Shown here: positions 7,586 through 15,572 of the stretch, one piece after another
How positions within the stretch are numbered: position 1 is the first letter of the stretch
Layout of the letters: each line of letters begins with the position of its first letter
Origin: Cellulomonas carbonis
GTDB taxonomy: Bacteria > Actinomycetota > Actinomycetes > Actinomycetales > Cellulomonadaceae
DNA length: 64,000 nt
Direction of reading: 5' to 3'
Assembly (NCBI RefSeq): GCF_014636275.1
Contig: NZ_BMEB01000002.1
Span: 372,001-436,000 of the forward strand
Made by a program: the position numbers and the translations under genes
Notes under the pieces: model-generated
What the model was told of the DNA's origin: nothing
Databases searched by the model: none
Seen by the model: only the letters and a program-made list of their open reading frames with translations

Positions 7586-9169
7586 TCAGCCGTGCGCGGC
7601 GGGGCTCCCGGTCGCGGTGCCTGGTGCGGCGCCCGAGACGCCCGGCGTGGCCGCGGAGCCTGGTGCGGCGCCCGAGACGCCTGGGCTGCCCGCGGCGCCT
7701 GGTGCGGAGGTCGCCGTCGGCACGCCACCCTGGGCCGGGCGCGGTTCGCGCGGCATCGCGAGCGCGGCGGCGACCGTGCCCACGGCGACGACGGCGACGA
7801 CGACGAACACCCCGGTCGCGGCGTCGTTGAACCGCTCGGGCTCGGCGAACGCGTCCGTGCCGCGCATGACGGCGTTGACGACGGCGCCCAGGATCGCGAC
7901 GCCGACGGCACTGCCCACCGACCGCGCGAACATGTTGGCGCCCGTGACGACGCCCCGCTCGCCCCAGCCGACGCTCGACTGCGCGGCGATGAGGCTCGGC
8001 GCCGCGACCCACCCGAGCCCGAACCCGGCGAGGAAGCACGCCGCGCCGACCGTGACGAGCGACGGCCGGACGCTCGTCGCCGCGAGGGCCGCCGTGGCCA
8101 TGAGCACGATCGCGCCGCCGATGAGCACCGTGGGCCGGAAGCCGATGCGCAGGTAGAGCCGCCCCGCGAGCGACGCCGAGATCGGCCACCCGATCGTCAG
8201 CAGCGCGAGCGTCAGCCCCGACACCAGGGGCGAGGCGCCGAGCAGCGCCTCGAGGTACGTCGGGACGTACGTCGTGATGCCCATGAGGATCACGCCGACG
8301 CCGACCGCGATGAGCGCCGTCGTCGCGAGCAGCCGGCGGGACAGCACCCACATCGGCAGCACGGGCTCGACCGCGCGCCGCTCGACGAGCGCGAACGCCG
8401 CCAGGAGGGCGAGCCCCACCGCGAAGCCCGTGACGCTCACCGGCGACGTCCACGCCCAGGCGTTGCCGCCCTCGAGAAGCATGAGGATGAGCAGGCTCAG
8501 CGACACGGTCAGGAGCAGTCCGCCCGGCCAGTCGATCCGGTGCGCGCGGTGCTCGACGGTCTCGTGCAGGTGCCGCACGAGCAGCCACGCGGCGACGACG
8601 CACAGCGGGACGTTGACGAAGAAGATCCAGTTCCAGGTGAGGAACTCGGAGAACAGCCCGCCGAGCGTCGGCCCGACGACGGCCGACACGCCCCACACGC
8701 TCGCGAGGTAGCCCTGCACCTTGGCGCGCTCGGCGAGGGAGTAGATGTCGCCGACGACGGTGATCGCCATCGGCTGGACCGCGCCCGCGCCGAGCCCCTG
8801 GACCGCGCGGAACGCGATGAGCGCCGGCATGCTCCACGCGAGCCCGCACAGCACCGACCCGAGCAGGAACATCGCGATGCCGAAGAGCAGGATCGGCTTG
8901 CGGCCGATCGTGTCCGCGAGCTTGGAGTAGATGGGCACGCTCACGGCCTGCGTGAGCAGGTAGATCGAGAACAGCCACGGGAACGAGCTGAAGCCGCCCA
9001 GGTCGCCGACGATCGTCGGGACGGCCGTCGCGAGGATCGTCGCGTCGATCGCGATGAGCCCCGTCGTCGTCATGAGGGCGACGAGCACCGGGCCGCGCTC
9101 GCTGCGGAACCCGACGTCGGCGCGGGTCGGCGTCGTGCGTGCGGTCCCGGACCGGTCGTCGCTGCTCAG
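7586..9169 (-). CDS. MFS drug exporter, DHA2 (EmrB/QacA) family
   Basis: A protein of about 527 residues with 14 predicted membrane helices and DHA2 signatures: LIAIDATILATAVPTIVGDLG in helix 1 and YSKLADTIGRKPILLFG as the loop 2-3 motif. It exports drugs or metabolites using the proton gradient. The C-terminal 45 residues are a Gly/Ala/Pro tail made from a tandem repeat (GVSGAAPGSA). The start is unclear. The open frame runs up into the 12-base tandem repeat at 9261-9337, but a good GGAGGG sits seven bases before a CTG at 9169, giving an SSDDRSG N-terminus. I use this non-standard start as the most likely one. Confidence 0.85.
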   Translation of the reverse strand: MSSDDRSGTARTTPTRADVGFRSERGPVLVALMTTTGLIAIDATILATAVPTIVGDLGGFSSFPWLFSIYLLTQAVSVPIYSKLADTIGRKPILLFGIAMFLLGSVLCGLAWSMPALIAFRAVQGLGAGAVQPMAITVVGDIYSLAERAKVQGYLASVWGVSAVVGPTLGGLFSEFLTWNWIFFVNVPLCVVAAWLLVRHLHETVEHRAHRIDWPGGLLLTVSLSLLILMLLEGGNAWAWTSPVSVTGFAVGLALLAAFALVERRAVEPVLPMWVLSRRLLATTALIAVGVGVILMGITTYVPTYLEALLGASPLVSGLTLALLTIGWPISASLAGRLYLRIGFRPTVLIGGAIVLMATAALAATSVRPSLVTVGAACFLAGFGLGWVAAPSLIAAQSSVGWGERGVVTGANMFARSVGSAVGVAILGAVVNAVMRGTDAFAEPERFNDAATGVFVVVAVVAVGTVAAALAMPREPRPAQGGVPTATSAPGAAGSPGVSGAAPGSAATPGVSGAAPGTATGSPAAHG

Positions 9170-9260
9170 GGTGCTGCCCTCCGTCGGTGCTGTCGGGCGC
9201 GAGGCCCGGTCAGTGCCAACTCTGCGCCCGACCGCGGCATTCCGCCGCGGGCGCCGCGCC

Positions 9261-9337
9261 CACCCCTCCGCCCACCCCTGCACCCACCCCTGCACCCACC
9301 CCTGCACCCACCCCTGCACCCACCCCGCCCACCCCTG
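9261..9337. repeat. 12-base tandem repeat
   Basis: The unit CACCCCTGCACC occurs four times perfectly (9273-9320), with degenerate copies on both sides. It lies in the divergent spacer between the MFS and TerC genes. In the MFS frame it would encode QGWV repeats, probably not translated. Confidence 0.85.
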
Positions 9338-9338
9338 G

Positions 9339-9402
9339 CGTCGAGGTAAGACTTCCGGTCGGCGATTCGCGCGACACGCCGACAGGAAGTCTTGTCTCGA
9401 CG
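9339..9402. repeat. 64-base nested palindrome
   Basis: Three successive arms pair perfectly about one centre: CGTCGAG/CTCGACG, AAGACTTCC/GGAAGTCTT and GTCGGCG/CGCCGAC, separated by 1-2 base bulges and a 12-base loop (23 paired bases). It abuts the tandem repeat and lies between divergent genes, so it is not an ordinary terminator. Confidence 0.85.
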
Positions 9403-9589
9403 GTGGGGGTTCGGCTGGAGGACGCGGGGGGCGGCCCGGAGCGCGGGTAACCGCGGCGGCATGTCACCCTGGGTGGGCATCGCGGCGGCCGTCCGCGGGC
9501 CGTCGGGAACCGCGTGACGCCCCCCGGCGTTGCTCAGCCTGGATCGATGACCCGCGCGCTCGCGCCCACTGCTCGTTGGAGGACCCTGG

Positions 9590-10843
9590 ATGGACGTGTC
9601 CGTTGCCGTGTGGGGGGCGACGATCGCACTCGTCGTCGGCCTGCTGCTGTTCGACTTCTTCTTCCACGTGCGGAAGGCGCACATCCCGACGCTGCGCGAG
9701 GCGTCGATCTGGTCCGCGCTGTACGTGGGGATCGCGATCGTCTTCGGCATCGCGGTGTGGGTCTTCGGTGGGCACGACATGGGCACCGAGTACTTCGCGG
9801 GCTACGTCACCGAGAAGGCGCTGTCGGTCGACAACCTGTTCGTCTTCCTGATCATCATGGCGAGCTTCAAGGTGCCGCGTGCGGACCAGCAGAAGGTGCT
9901 GCTCTTCGGCATCGTGTTCTCGCTGTTCGCCCGGACCGGCTTCATCCTGCTGGGCGCGGCGCTGATCAACTCGTTCGCGTGGGTGTTCTACATCTTCGGC
10001 GCGATCCTGCTGATCACCGCGGGGAACCTGCTCAAGCCCGAGGGTGAGGACGCGCACTCCGCGGACAACTTCATCATCCGGCTCGCGCGGCGCCTGTTCC
10101 ACACGACCGACCACTACGACGGCGACAAGCTCTTCACGGTCGAGAACGGCAAGCGCGTCATGACGCCGATGCTGCTGGTCATGGTCGCGATCGGCGGCAC
10201 CGACCTGCTGTTCGCGCTCGACTCGATCCCCGCGATCTTCGGCCTCACGCAGAACGTCTTCATCGTCTTCACGGCGACCGTGTTCTCGCTGCTCGGCCTG
10301 CGCCAGCTGTACTTCCTCATCGACGGCCTGCTGGACCGGCTCATCTACCTGTCGTACGGCCTCGCGGCGATCCTCGGCTTCATCGGCGTCAAGCTGATCC
10401 TGCACGCGCTGCACGAGAACAACGTGCCGTTCATCAACGACGGCGAGCACGTCCCCGTCGTCGAGGTGTCGACACAGCTGTCCCTCGGCGTGATCATCGG
10501 CGTCCTCGTCGTCACCGTGATCATCTCGCTGCGCAGCCAGCGCGGTAAGGCGCAGAACGCGATCAACGCCGCCAAGCACCACGCCGAGGAGTACCTCGAC
10601 ATCGAGACCGACGAGACGTACCGCGAGGAGATCTACGGCCGCCTGGTCCAGGAGCTCGAGGTCATCCGCGCGCTCCCGCCCAAGCACCGCCTGTGGGTGC
10701 GGTCCATGGACGACGTCGTCGAGCTCGTCGAGCGCGCCGTGTCGGAGCACCACGAGCGCGTGGCGGTCGGCGCCGAGCGTCCGGTGTCGCTGACCCCGCG
10801 TCCGGACCTCGACGGCCACGGACCGCTCGGGCCCAAGCCGTAG
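9590..10843 (+). CDS. TerC/Alx family metal-ion membrane protein
   Basis: The 417-residue multi-helix protein matches TerC/Alx along its length: FDFFFHVRKAHIPTLREA, TEYFAGYVTEKALSVDNLFVF with its acidic intramembrane residues, and DLLFALDSIPAIFGLTQN. TerC/Alx proteins are Mn(II) exporters or act in tellurite and metal stress and help metalate secreted proteins. A cytosolic tail of about 90 residues is rich in His and Glu. The ATG has a strong GGAGGACCCTGG leader. The gene is monocistronic, ending at the perfect hairpin at 10862-10903. Confidence 0.9.
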   Translation: MDVSVAVWGATIALVVGLLLFDFFFHVRKAHIPTLREASIWSALYVGIAIVFGIAVWVFGGHDMGTEYFAGYVTEKALSVDNLFVFLIIMASFKVPRADQQKVLLFGIVFSLFARTGFILLGAALINSFAWVFYIFGAILLITAGNLLKPEGEDAHSADNFIIRLARRLFHTTDHYDGDKLFTVENGKRVMTPMLLVMVAIGGTDLLFALDSIPAIFGLTQNVFIVFTATVFSLLGLRQLYFLIDGLLDRLIYLSYGLAAILGFIGVKLILHALHENNVPFINDGEHVPVVEVSTQLSLGVIIGVLVVTVIISLRSQRGKAQNAINAAKHHAEEYLDIETDETYREEIYGRLVQELEVIRALPPKHRLWVRSMDDVVELVERAVSEHHERVAVGAERPVSLTPRPDLDGHGPLGPKP

Positions 10844-10861
10844 GGCCGAGCCGCACAGCAC

Positions 10862-10903
10862 GACGGGGCGTCGTCGTCGGGAGACCGACGACGACGCCCC
10901 GTC
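10862..10903. terminator. bidirectional terminator, 19-bp perfect stem
   Basis: GACGGGGCGTCGTCGTCGG (10862-10880) and its exact reverse complement (10885-10903) around GAGA, between the convergent TerC and quinone-reductase-like genes. Confidence 0.8.
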
Positions 10904-10936
10904 CGCGTGTCAGGGTGCGTGCAGGGTGCGCGCTGG

Positions 10937-11857
10937 TCAGGGGACGGTGATGGCGACCTTGCCCTGGACGTGGCCCGTGGCGGACAGCTCGTGCGCGGCG
11001 GCGGTCTCCTCGAGCGGGAACGTCGCGGCGACCTCGACGCGCACGGCGCCGCTGTCGATCAGCGCCGCGAGTGCCGTGAGGTCGGCCGCGTCGGGCCGGA
11101 CCCACATGTACTCGCCGCCGAGCTCCGCGGCGGCGGGGTCGGTGATCGAGCCGACGCGCACGTCGGGCGTGCCGACCTCGGGTGTCGTGCCGACGACGCC
11201 GCCGACCAGGTCGAGGACGACGTCGACGCCGTCGGGCGCCTCGGCCCGGACCCGGTCGACCAGCCCGTCCCCGTACGACACGGGCGTCGCGCCGAGCCCG
11301 CGGAGGAACTCGTGCTTGCCCTCGGACGCGGTGCCGATGACGCGCGCCCCGAGCGCCTGCGCGATCTGGACCGCGAAGGTCCCGACGCCGCCGGCCGCGT
11401 TGTGGACGAGCACGACGTCGCCCTCGGTCACGCCGAGCCGACGGAGCGCCTGGTAGGCGGTGAGGCCCGCGAGCGGGACCGCCGCCGCGTGCGCCATGTC
11501 GAGCGACGTCGGCTTGAGCGCGAGCGTCCGCACGGGCGCGGCGACCAGCTCGGCCGTCGTCCCGCCGCCCAGCACGTCCTTGCGGACGTAGCCGTAGACC
11601 TCGTCGCCCACGGCGAACTCGGGGGTGTCGAGGCCGACCTGCTCGACGACGCCCGCGACGTCCCAACCGGGCACGACCGGGAAGACGGCGTCCATGAGCG
11701 GGTCGAGGCCGCCCTCGCGGACCTTCCAGTCGACGGGGTTGACGCTCGTCGCGTGCACGCGGACGAGCACGGAGTCGGGGCCGACCTTGGGCGTCGGCAG
11801 GTCGACGAGCTCCAGGACCTCGGGGCCGCCGTAGCGGTGGTACGCGATGGCTCTCAT
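10937..11857 (-). CDS. NADP-dependent zinc-less alcohol dehydrogenase/quinone oxidoreductase
   Basis: A 306-residue medium-chain dehydrogenase. The N-terminal GroES-like domain (YGGPEVLELVDLPTPKVG, VHATSVNPVDWKVREG) is followed by a Rossmann domain with VHNAAGGVGTFAVQIAQALG near residue 155. The catalytic-zinc ligands of true alcohol dehydrogenases are absent, placing it with the quinone oxidoreductase (QOR) group that uses NADPH to reduce quinones or enones. It is a single gene, divergent from the lipoprotein gene at 12097. Substrate not assignable. Confidence 0.88.
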   Translation of the reverse strand: MRAIAYHRYGGPEVLELVDLPTPKVGPDSVLVRVHATSVNPVDWKVREGGLDPLMDAVFPVVPGWDVAGVVEQVGLDTPEFAVGDEVYGYVRKDVLGGGTTAELVAAPVRTLALKPTSLDMAHAAAVPLAGLTAYQALRRLGVTEGDVVLVHNAAGGVGTFAVQIAQALGARVIGTASEGKHEFLRGLGATPVSYGDGLVDRVRAEAPDGVDVVLDLVGGVVGTTPEVGTPDVRVGSITDPAAAELGGEYMWVRPDAADLTALAALIDSGAVRVEVAATFPLEETAAAHELSATGHVQGKVAITVP

Positions 11858-12096
11858 GCGGGCGGCAACCGGGCGGGCGGCGGGGATGTTCCGGGGGGTT
11901 GCGTGGCACGGTGGGGGAGCGGTGCCCTGCCTCGCACCCCCCCGGGGGCGGGCGGCGGGACGGTCCGGGCGCTCGAGCGGGTCCGACGTGCAAGGACGGC
12001 GGCTGTCGGCACACGAACAGGGCAGAGGGACGAGGTCGACCGCCGACGGCGGGGCGGCCCGCAGGGGGATCCACGACCACGAGCGAGGGGTGTGCC

Positions 12097-13152
12097 ATGC
12101 GCAGCGTGAGGACGACAGGGACGAGCACGACCCGGGGTGCGCTCGGCCGGTTGGGTGCGCTCGCCGCGGCCGCGACGCTCGCGCTCGCCGGGTGCGCGAG
12201 CCTCGGCGGCGAGTCGGCCGACGCCGGGGGCGACGGGTCGGACCGCGACGGTGGGGGGACGCCCACGGCCGACGGCGCGCCGCTCCTTCAGGTGTCGCAC
12301 GGCGGCGGGTTCGTGCCCCGCGGGTGGGACTTCGCGCGGGTGCCCGAGCTGACGGTGTACGACGACGGTCGCGCGGTGGTCCAGGGCCCGATGATCGAGA
12401 TCTACCCGCAGCCGCTCCTGCCGAACCTGCAGCTCCACGAGCTGTCGGCCGACGACGTCGACGCGCTGGTCGAGCAGGCCCGCGAGGCAGGGCTGCTCGC
12501 CGAGGCGCCGGACTACGGCATGCCGCCCATCGCCGACGCGGGTGCGACGACCCTCGTCCTCACGGTCGACGGCGAGTCCTACACGCACACCGCGGAGGCC
12601 CTGGGCCTCGGCGAGGAGGTCGGCGACGCGCTGGACGAGCAGCAGGTCGTGGCGCGGCAGGCGCTCGCGGGCTTCATCGCCGACGCCAACGACCTCGTCG
12701 CGTCGTCGGGCGAGCCCACCGAGCTGCCCCTCGAGACCTTCGCCGTGATGGCGTGGCCGGCCGAGGTCCCGGTGCTCGACCCGTCGCTCGAGGGGGGGGA
12801 CGGCGCCGAGGGCGGTGCGGACGCCTCGGAGGGTGGCGCGACGGAGGGTGGCGCGACGGATGGTGGCGGCGTCGACGGCAGTGCGCCGTCGGAGGGTACG
12901 GCCGACGACGAGCCGGTCGAGCAGGGGTCGATGCCGTCCGAGATCGAGCGGCAGGTGCTCCCGTGGCCGGTGCCGACCTCGCTCGCCGACGCGGAGCAGT
13001 GCGTCGTCGTCGAGGGTGACGAGGCGGCGACGCTGCTGGAGACGCTGCGCGGCGCCAACCAGCTCACGATGTGGGAGCAGGACGGCGTGACGTACGAGGC
13101 GGCGATCCGCCCGCTGCTGCCGCACGAGGACGGCTGCGACGGCCTCGTCTGA
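12097..13152 (+). CDS. lipoprotein, unknown function
   Basis: The 351-residue product has a lipoprotein signal peptide with lipobox LAGC (Cys near residue 29) and a Gly/Asp/Ser-rich mature N-terminus. A globular region of about residues 65-225 follows (FARVPELTVYDDGRAVVQGP, LSADDVDALVEQAREAGLL). Then comes a low-complexity Gly/Glu/Ala/Thr linker with GGATEGGATDGG repeats and a second short domain with one conserved-looking Cys pair. I do not recognise the family; similar proteins occur as actinobacterial hypothetical lipoproteins. The ATG at 12097 is chosen over the upstream in-frame start because it begins the signal peptide and follows GAGGGG. It ends at the hairpin 13175-13210. Confidence 0.7.
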   Translation: MRSVRTTGTSTTRGALGRLGALAAAATLALAGCASLGGESADAGGDGSDRDGGGTPTADGAPLLQVSHGGGFVPRGWDFARVPELTVYDDGRAVVQGPMIEIYPQPLLPNLQLHELSADDVDALVEQAREAGLLAEAPDYGMPPIADAGATTLVLTVDGESYTHTAEALGLGEEVGDALDEQQVVARQALAGFIADANDLVASSGEPTELPLETFAVMAWPAEVPVLDPSLEGGDGAEGGADASEGGATEGGATDGGGVDGSAPSEGTADDEPVEQGSMPSEIERQVLPWPVPTSLADAEQCVVVEGDEAATLLETLRGANQLTMWEQDGVTYEAAIRPLLPHEDGCDGLV

Positions 13153-13174
13153 CCCGGTCCGCGACCCCGGTCGC

Positions 13175-13210
13175 ACGACGCCCGGTCCTCCACGGAGGGT
13201 CGGGCGTCGT
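13175..13210. terminator. convergent terminator hairpin
   Basis: ACGACGCCCGGTCCTCC (13175-13191) pairs with GGAGGGTCGGGCGTCGT (13194-13210), 15 of 17 pairs Watson-Crick and two G-T wobbles, between the convergent lipoprotein and SIR2 genes. Confidence 0.65.
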
Positions 13211-13236
13211 CGCGTCGGGACGGGTCTCGCGGCGGA

Positions 13237-14895
13237 TCACGCCCCGATCTCGTCGAGCGCGCGCTCGAGCGCGCGCCACGAGTCGCTGCGCCCGGGCACC
13301 GCGTCGAGGCTCCGCCGCAGGTCGCGTGCGGCGTCGGCGAGGGGGCGCTCCTCGTCGGGCAGCAGTGCGGCGTACCGCTCGTCCGCGAGGTGTGCGGGGG
13401 GCGTCGCGTGCATCGCGACGGCGTCGAGCAGGACCGCGAGGCGGCGCGCGTGGTCGCCCGGCTCGCCGTCGGCGTCCTGCGATGCGGAGAGGTGCTCGAA
13501 GCGGCCGCGCCAGAGCTCGACGGCGGCGGGGTCGGGCCGCAGGGCGAGCACCGTCCCGAGCGGGGCCGGTCCGGTCGGACCTCCTTCCTGGAACGCGACG
13601 ACCTCGTGCGCGAGCCGCAGGAAGTTGTCGTCGGTCATGGACGCACCGACGACGAGCAGGTGCTTGGTGACCATGAGCGCCTGCACGACGGCGCTCATGG
13701 GCCGTGAGCGGGCGTCGTAGCCGACGACGTCCGACCGCGACAGGACGATGCTCTCCGGGTGCTCGACGTCGCCGTGCATCTTCAGCAGCCACGGCGCCCC
13801 CGGTCGTGCCGCGGCCCAGGGCAGGACAGCGAGCTCGCGTCCCGCGTCGGCGGCGGCCCGCTCGTAGAGGTCGTCGTAGTTCGTCGTGACGGCCTGCTCG
13901 CAGTCGAACGCCGCGATGAGCGCGTGGACGATCCCGTACCGGTCGGTGCCGCGCACCTCCTCGGCGACCATGCAGCCCAGGTCGTCGCCGAGCCGACGGC
14001 GCAGCAGCTCCGACTTGTCGAGCGGCGACGAGAGCCGGCCGAAGTCGGCGTCCGCGCGCTCGGCGAGGCGCTCGATGAGCCGCGACCACGACGGCAGCCC
14101 GGCCGACATGCCGACCCCGGCGCCGAGGAACAGCGCGAGCGACCCCTCGAGCGCCCGCCGCGCGAGCATCCGCGCCTGGTCGAGCAGCTCGGGCGTGAGG
14201 TGCGCGGCGTGCCGCCCGCCGGCAGCGCGGCGCCTTGCCTGGAACGCCGCGTGGTCGGGGTCGTTCGCCGCGACGACCACGACGTCCACACCCGTCCGCT
14301 CGACGACGTCCTGGCACACGGACAGCAGCCGGTCGATCACGGTGCCGCGCAGGTCGCCGAACCCGCCCTGGCGCACGCCGAGGGTGGGCAGCGCGACGAG
14401 AGGTCGCGGTCGGTCGCTGCGCGGGCTGATCCCCGCCGACGCGATGTCCATCAGGACGGCGTGGACGCGGTCGACCATCGGGCCGAGCGTCGCCTCGGGG
14501 TCGTCGTAGGCGGCGCTGTCGACGAACCAGGCGGGTCGGCCGTCGGCCGCGCGGCCCCACCCTCGCTCCCACCACGACGTCGGCCGCAGCCCGCGGACCG
14601 TCGCCGCCCACGCGTCGTCGTCGCCGGGCAGGTCGGTCGCGGGTGCGTCGCCGACGCCTGTTTCGTCGATGCCCGGGTCGTCACCGCCGTCCTCGAGGTC
14701 GGTGTGGTGGGCGGTGCCGGCACGCCGTGCGGACGTCCGGGCCGAGCCGCCGGTCGCCCCGTGGGCCGCCGCGGCGAGCGGAGCGGCCCAGGCGGGCGTC
14801 ACCACGAAGTCGCGGTCCGTCGGGATGAGCGTGGCGTCGTGGTCGAGGTGCTCGAGCCGACCGCGGACGACGAACACGTGGCCGGCGTCGGTCAT
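13237..14895 (-). CDS. SIR2-domain protein with macro-like N-terminal region
   Basis: A 552-residue protein. Residues 250-430 form a SIR2-like NAD-binding domain: LFLGAGVGMSAGLPSWSRL (GAG 258-260), TTNYDDLYE (Asn339, Asp341), LLKMHGD (His374) and LLVVGASMTDDNF. The N-terminal 220 residues are reminiscent of a macrodomain (an LEHLDHDATLIPTD opening, then LPTLGVRQGGFGDLRGTV and a VDVVVVAAND strand), which in other proteins binds ADP-ribose; this match is my inference. SIR2_2 proteins often act in anti-phage NAD depletion. The ATG follows TACGTT by six bases, implying its own leaderless promoter, although the ATGA overlap with the upstream secreted gene also allows coupling. The C-terminal 110 residues are helical and unassigned. 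Confidence 0.8.
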   Translation of the reverse strand: MTDAGHVFVVRGRLEHLDHDATLIPTDRDFVVTPAWAAPLAAAAHGATGGSARTSARRAGTAHHTDLEDGGDDPGIDETGVGDAPATDLPGDDDAWAATVRGLRPTSWWERGWGRAADGRPAWFVDSAAYDDPEATLGPMVDRVHAVLMDIASAGISPRSDRPRPLVALPTLGVRQGGFGDLRGTVIDRLLSVCQDVVERTGVDVVVVAANDPDHAAFQARRRAAGGRHAAHLTPELLDQARMLARRALEGSLALFLGAGVGMSAGLPSWSRLIERLAERADADFGRLSSPLDKSELLRRRLGDDLGCMVAEEVRGTDRYGIVHALIAAFDCEQAVTTNYDDLYERAAADAGRELAVLPWAAARPGAPWLLKMHGDVEHPESIVLSRSDVVGYDARSRPMSAVVQALMVTKHLLVVGASMTDDNFLRLAHEVVAFQEGGPTGPAPLGTVLALRPDPAAVELWRGRFEHLSASQDADGEPGDHARRLAVLLDAVAMHATPPAHLADERYAALLPDEERPLADAARDLRRSLDAVPGRSDSWRALERALDEIGA

Positions 14896-15410
14896 GCCGG
14901 GAACGTAACCCCGGGCCACGTGGGTCGCGCGGGGACGAGGGGGGTGCCCGACGAGCGCCGCGCCACCGCCACGCGTTCGAGCAGCGCGGGCCCCGTGAGT
15001 CGTGCGTCGCGAGCCGTCGACCGCGACGCCGCCCCCTGTCCGTCCCCGGCCTCGATGCGGCCACCCGTCGTCGCGGTGGCAGCGTCGCCGTCTCCTCCGT
15101 CGCCGTCTCCTCCGCGGTCGGTGGCGTCCGGGTCCGCGGGCTCGGCAGGGCCGTCGGCGGGTACGGCCGCTTCGTCGTCGGTGGCGGCCTCCTCCTCGAG
15201 GACCCACGGCGGCTCGCTGAGCCGGCCACGGATCCGGTCCCACCCGGGCCGCTCCTCGGCGTCGTCGGAGGCCGCCTCGAGCCCGCCGCCGACCACGGGA
15301 CGCACGCCGGCGACCGTCGGTGCGGGCGTCACGGCGGACGCGCTCGGGGTGAGCACGCACGCGACGGCGAGTGCGGCGGAGACGGGCAGGACGGTGCGAC
15401 GGATGACCAC
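14892..15410 (-). CDS. small secreted protein, acidic and low-complexity
   Basis: A 172-residue product with a convincing Sec signal peptide (VLPVSAALAVACVLTPSASA), then a short conserved-looking segment (WDRIRGRLSEPPWVLEEE) and a long Asp/Gly/Ala-rich disordered stretch. No family is recognised. GTG start with AAGGGGATCCC upstream, a TAACGT -10 hexamer at 15453-15458 and a perfect 12-base palindrome in between. Its stop overlaps the SIR2 start by four bases. The conserved signal peptide and leader argue that it is real, even though its 3' half looks unconstrained. Confidence 0.55.
   Translation of the reverse strand: MVIRRTVLPVSAALAVACVLTPSASAVTPAPTVAGVRPVVGGGLEAASDDAEERPGWDRIRGRLSEPPWVLEEEAATDDEAAVPADGPAEPADPDATDRGGDGDGGDGDAATATTGGRIEAGDGQGAASRSTARDARLTGPALLERVAVARRSSGTPLVPARPTWPGVTFPA
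14902..14907 (-). promoter_or_regulatory. -10 hexamer (TACGTT) for the SIR2 gene
   Basis: TACGTT on the minus strand lies six bases before the ATG at 14895, inside the end of the upstream secreted-protein gene. It suggests an independent leaderless start for the SIR2 protein. Confidence 0.5.
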
Positions 15411-15429
15411 GGGATCCCCTTCGGACGAG

Positions 15430-15441
15430 CCACCCGGGTGG
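15430..15441. promoter_or_regulatory. perfect palindrome, possible operator
   Basis: CCACCCGGGTGG sits between the TAACGT hexamer (15453-15458, minus strand) and the GTG at 15410, roughly +5 to +16 of the expected transcript, a place where a repressor would block elongation. Confidence 0.4.
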
Positions 15442-15572
15442 TGGCGTCCGGGACGTTAGGGAGCGCGCGGCAGGCGTCGTCGAGCGGACCGGCCGCTCTG
15501 GGGACGGCGTGGACGGCGGGGATGTGTGGACGACGTGGGTGGGCGCAACCCGCCGACGGGGGAGCGCGTCGA

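Noticed and set aside
9261..9319. QGWV-repeat N-terminus of the MFS exporter
   Set aside because: The open frame includes it, but the repeat is simple tandem DNA upstream of a better-supported start and unlike any exporter N-terminus.
9403..9589. yybP-ykoY (manganese) riboswitch upstream of the TerC gene
   Set aside because: TerC genes often have this riboswitch, but I could not find its conserved loops in the leader, and GGAGGACC sits in a plain context. A covariance-model search would settle it.
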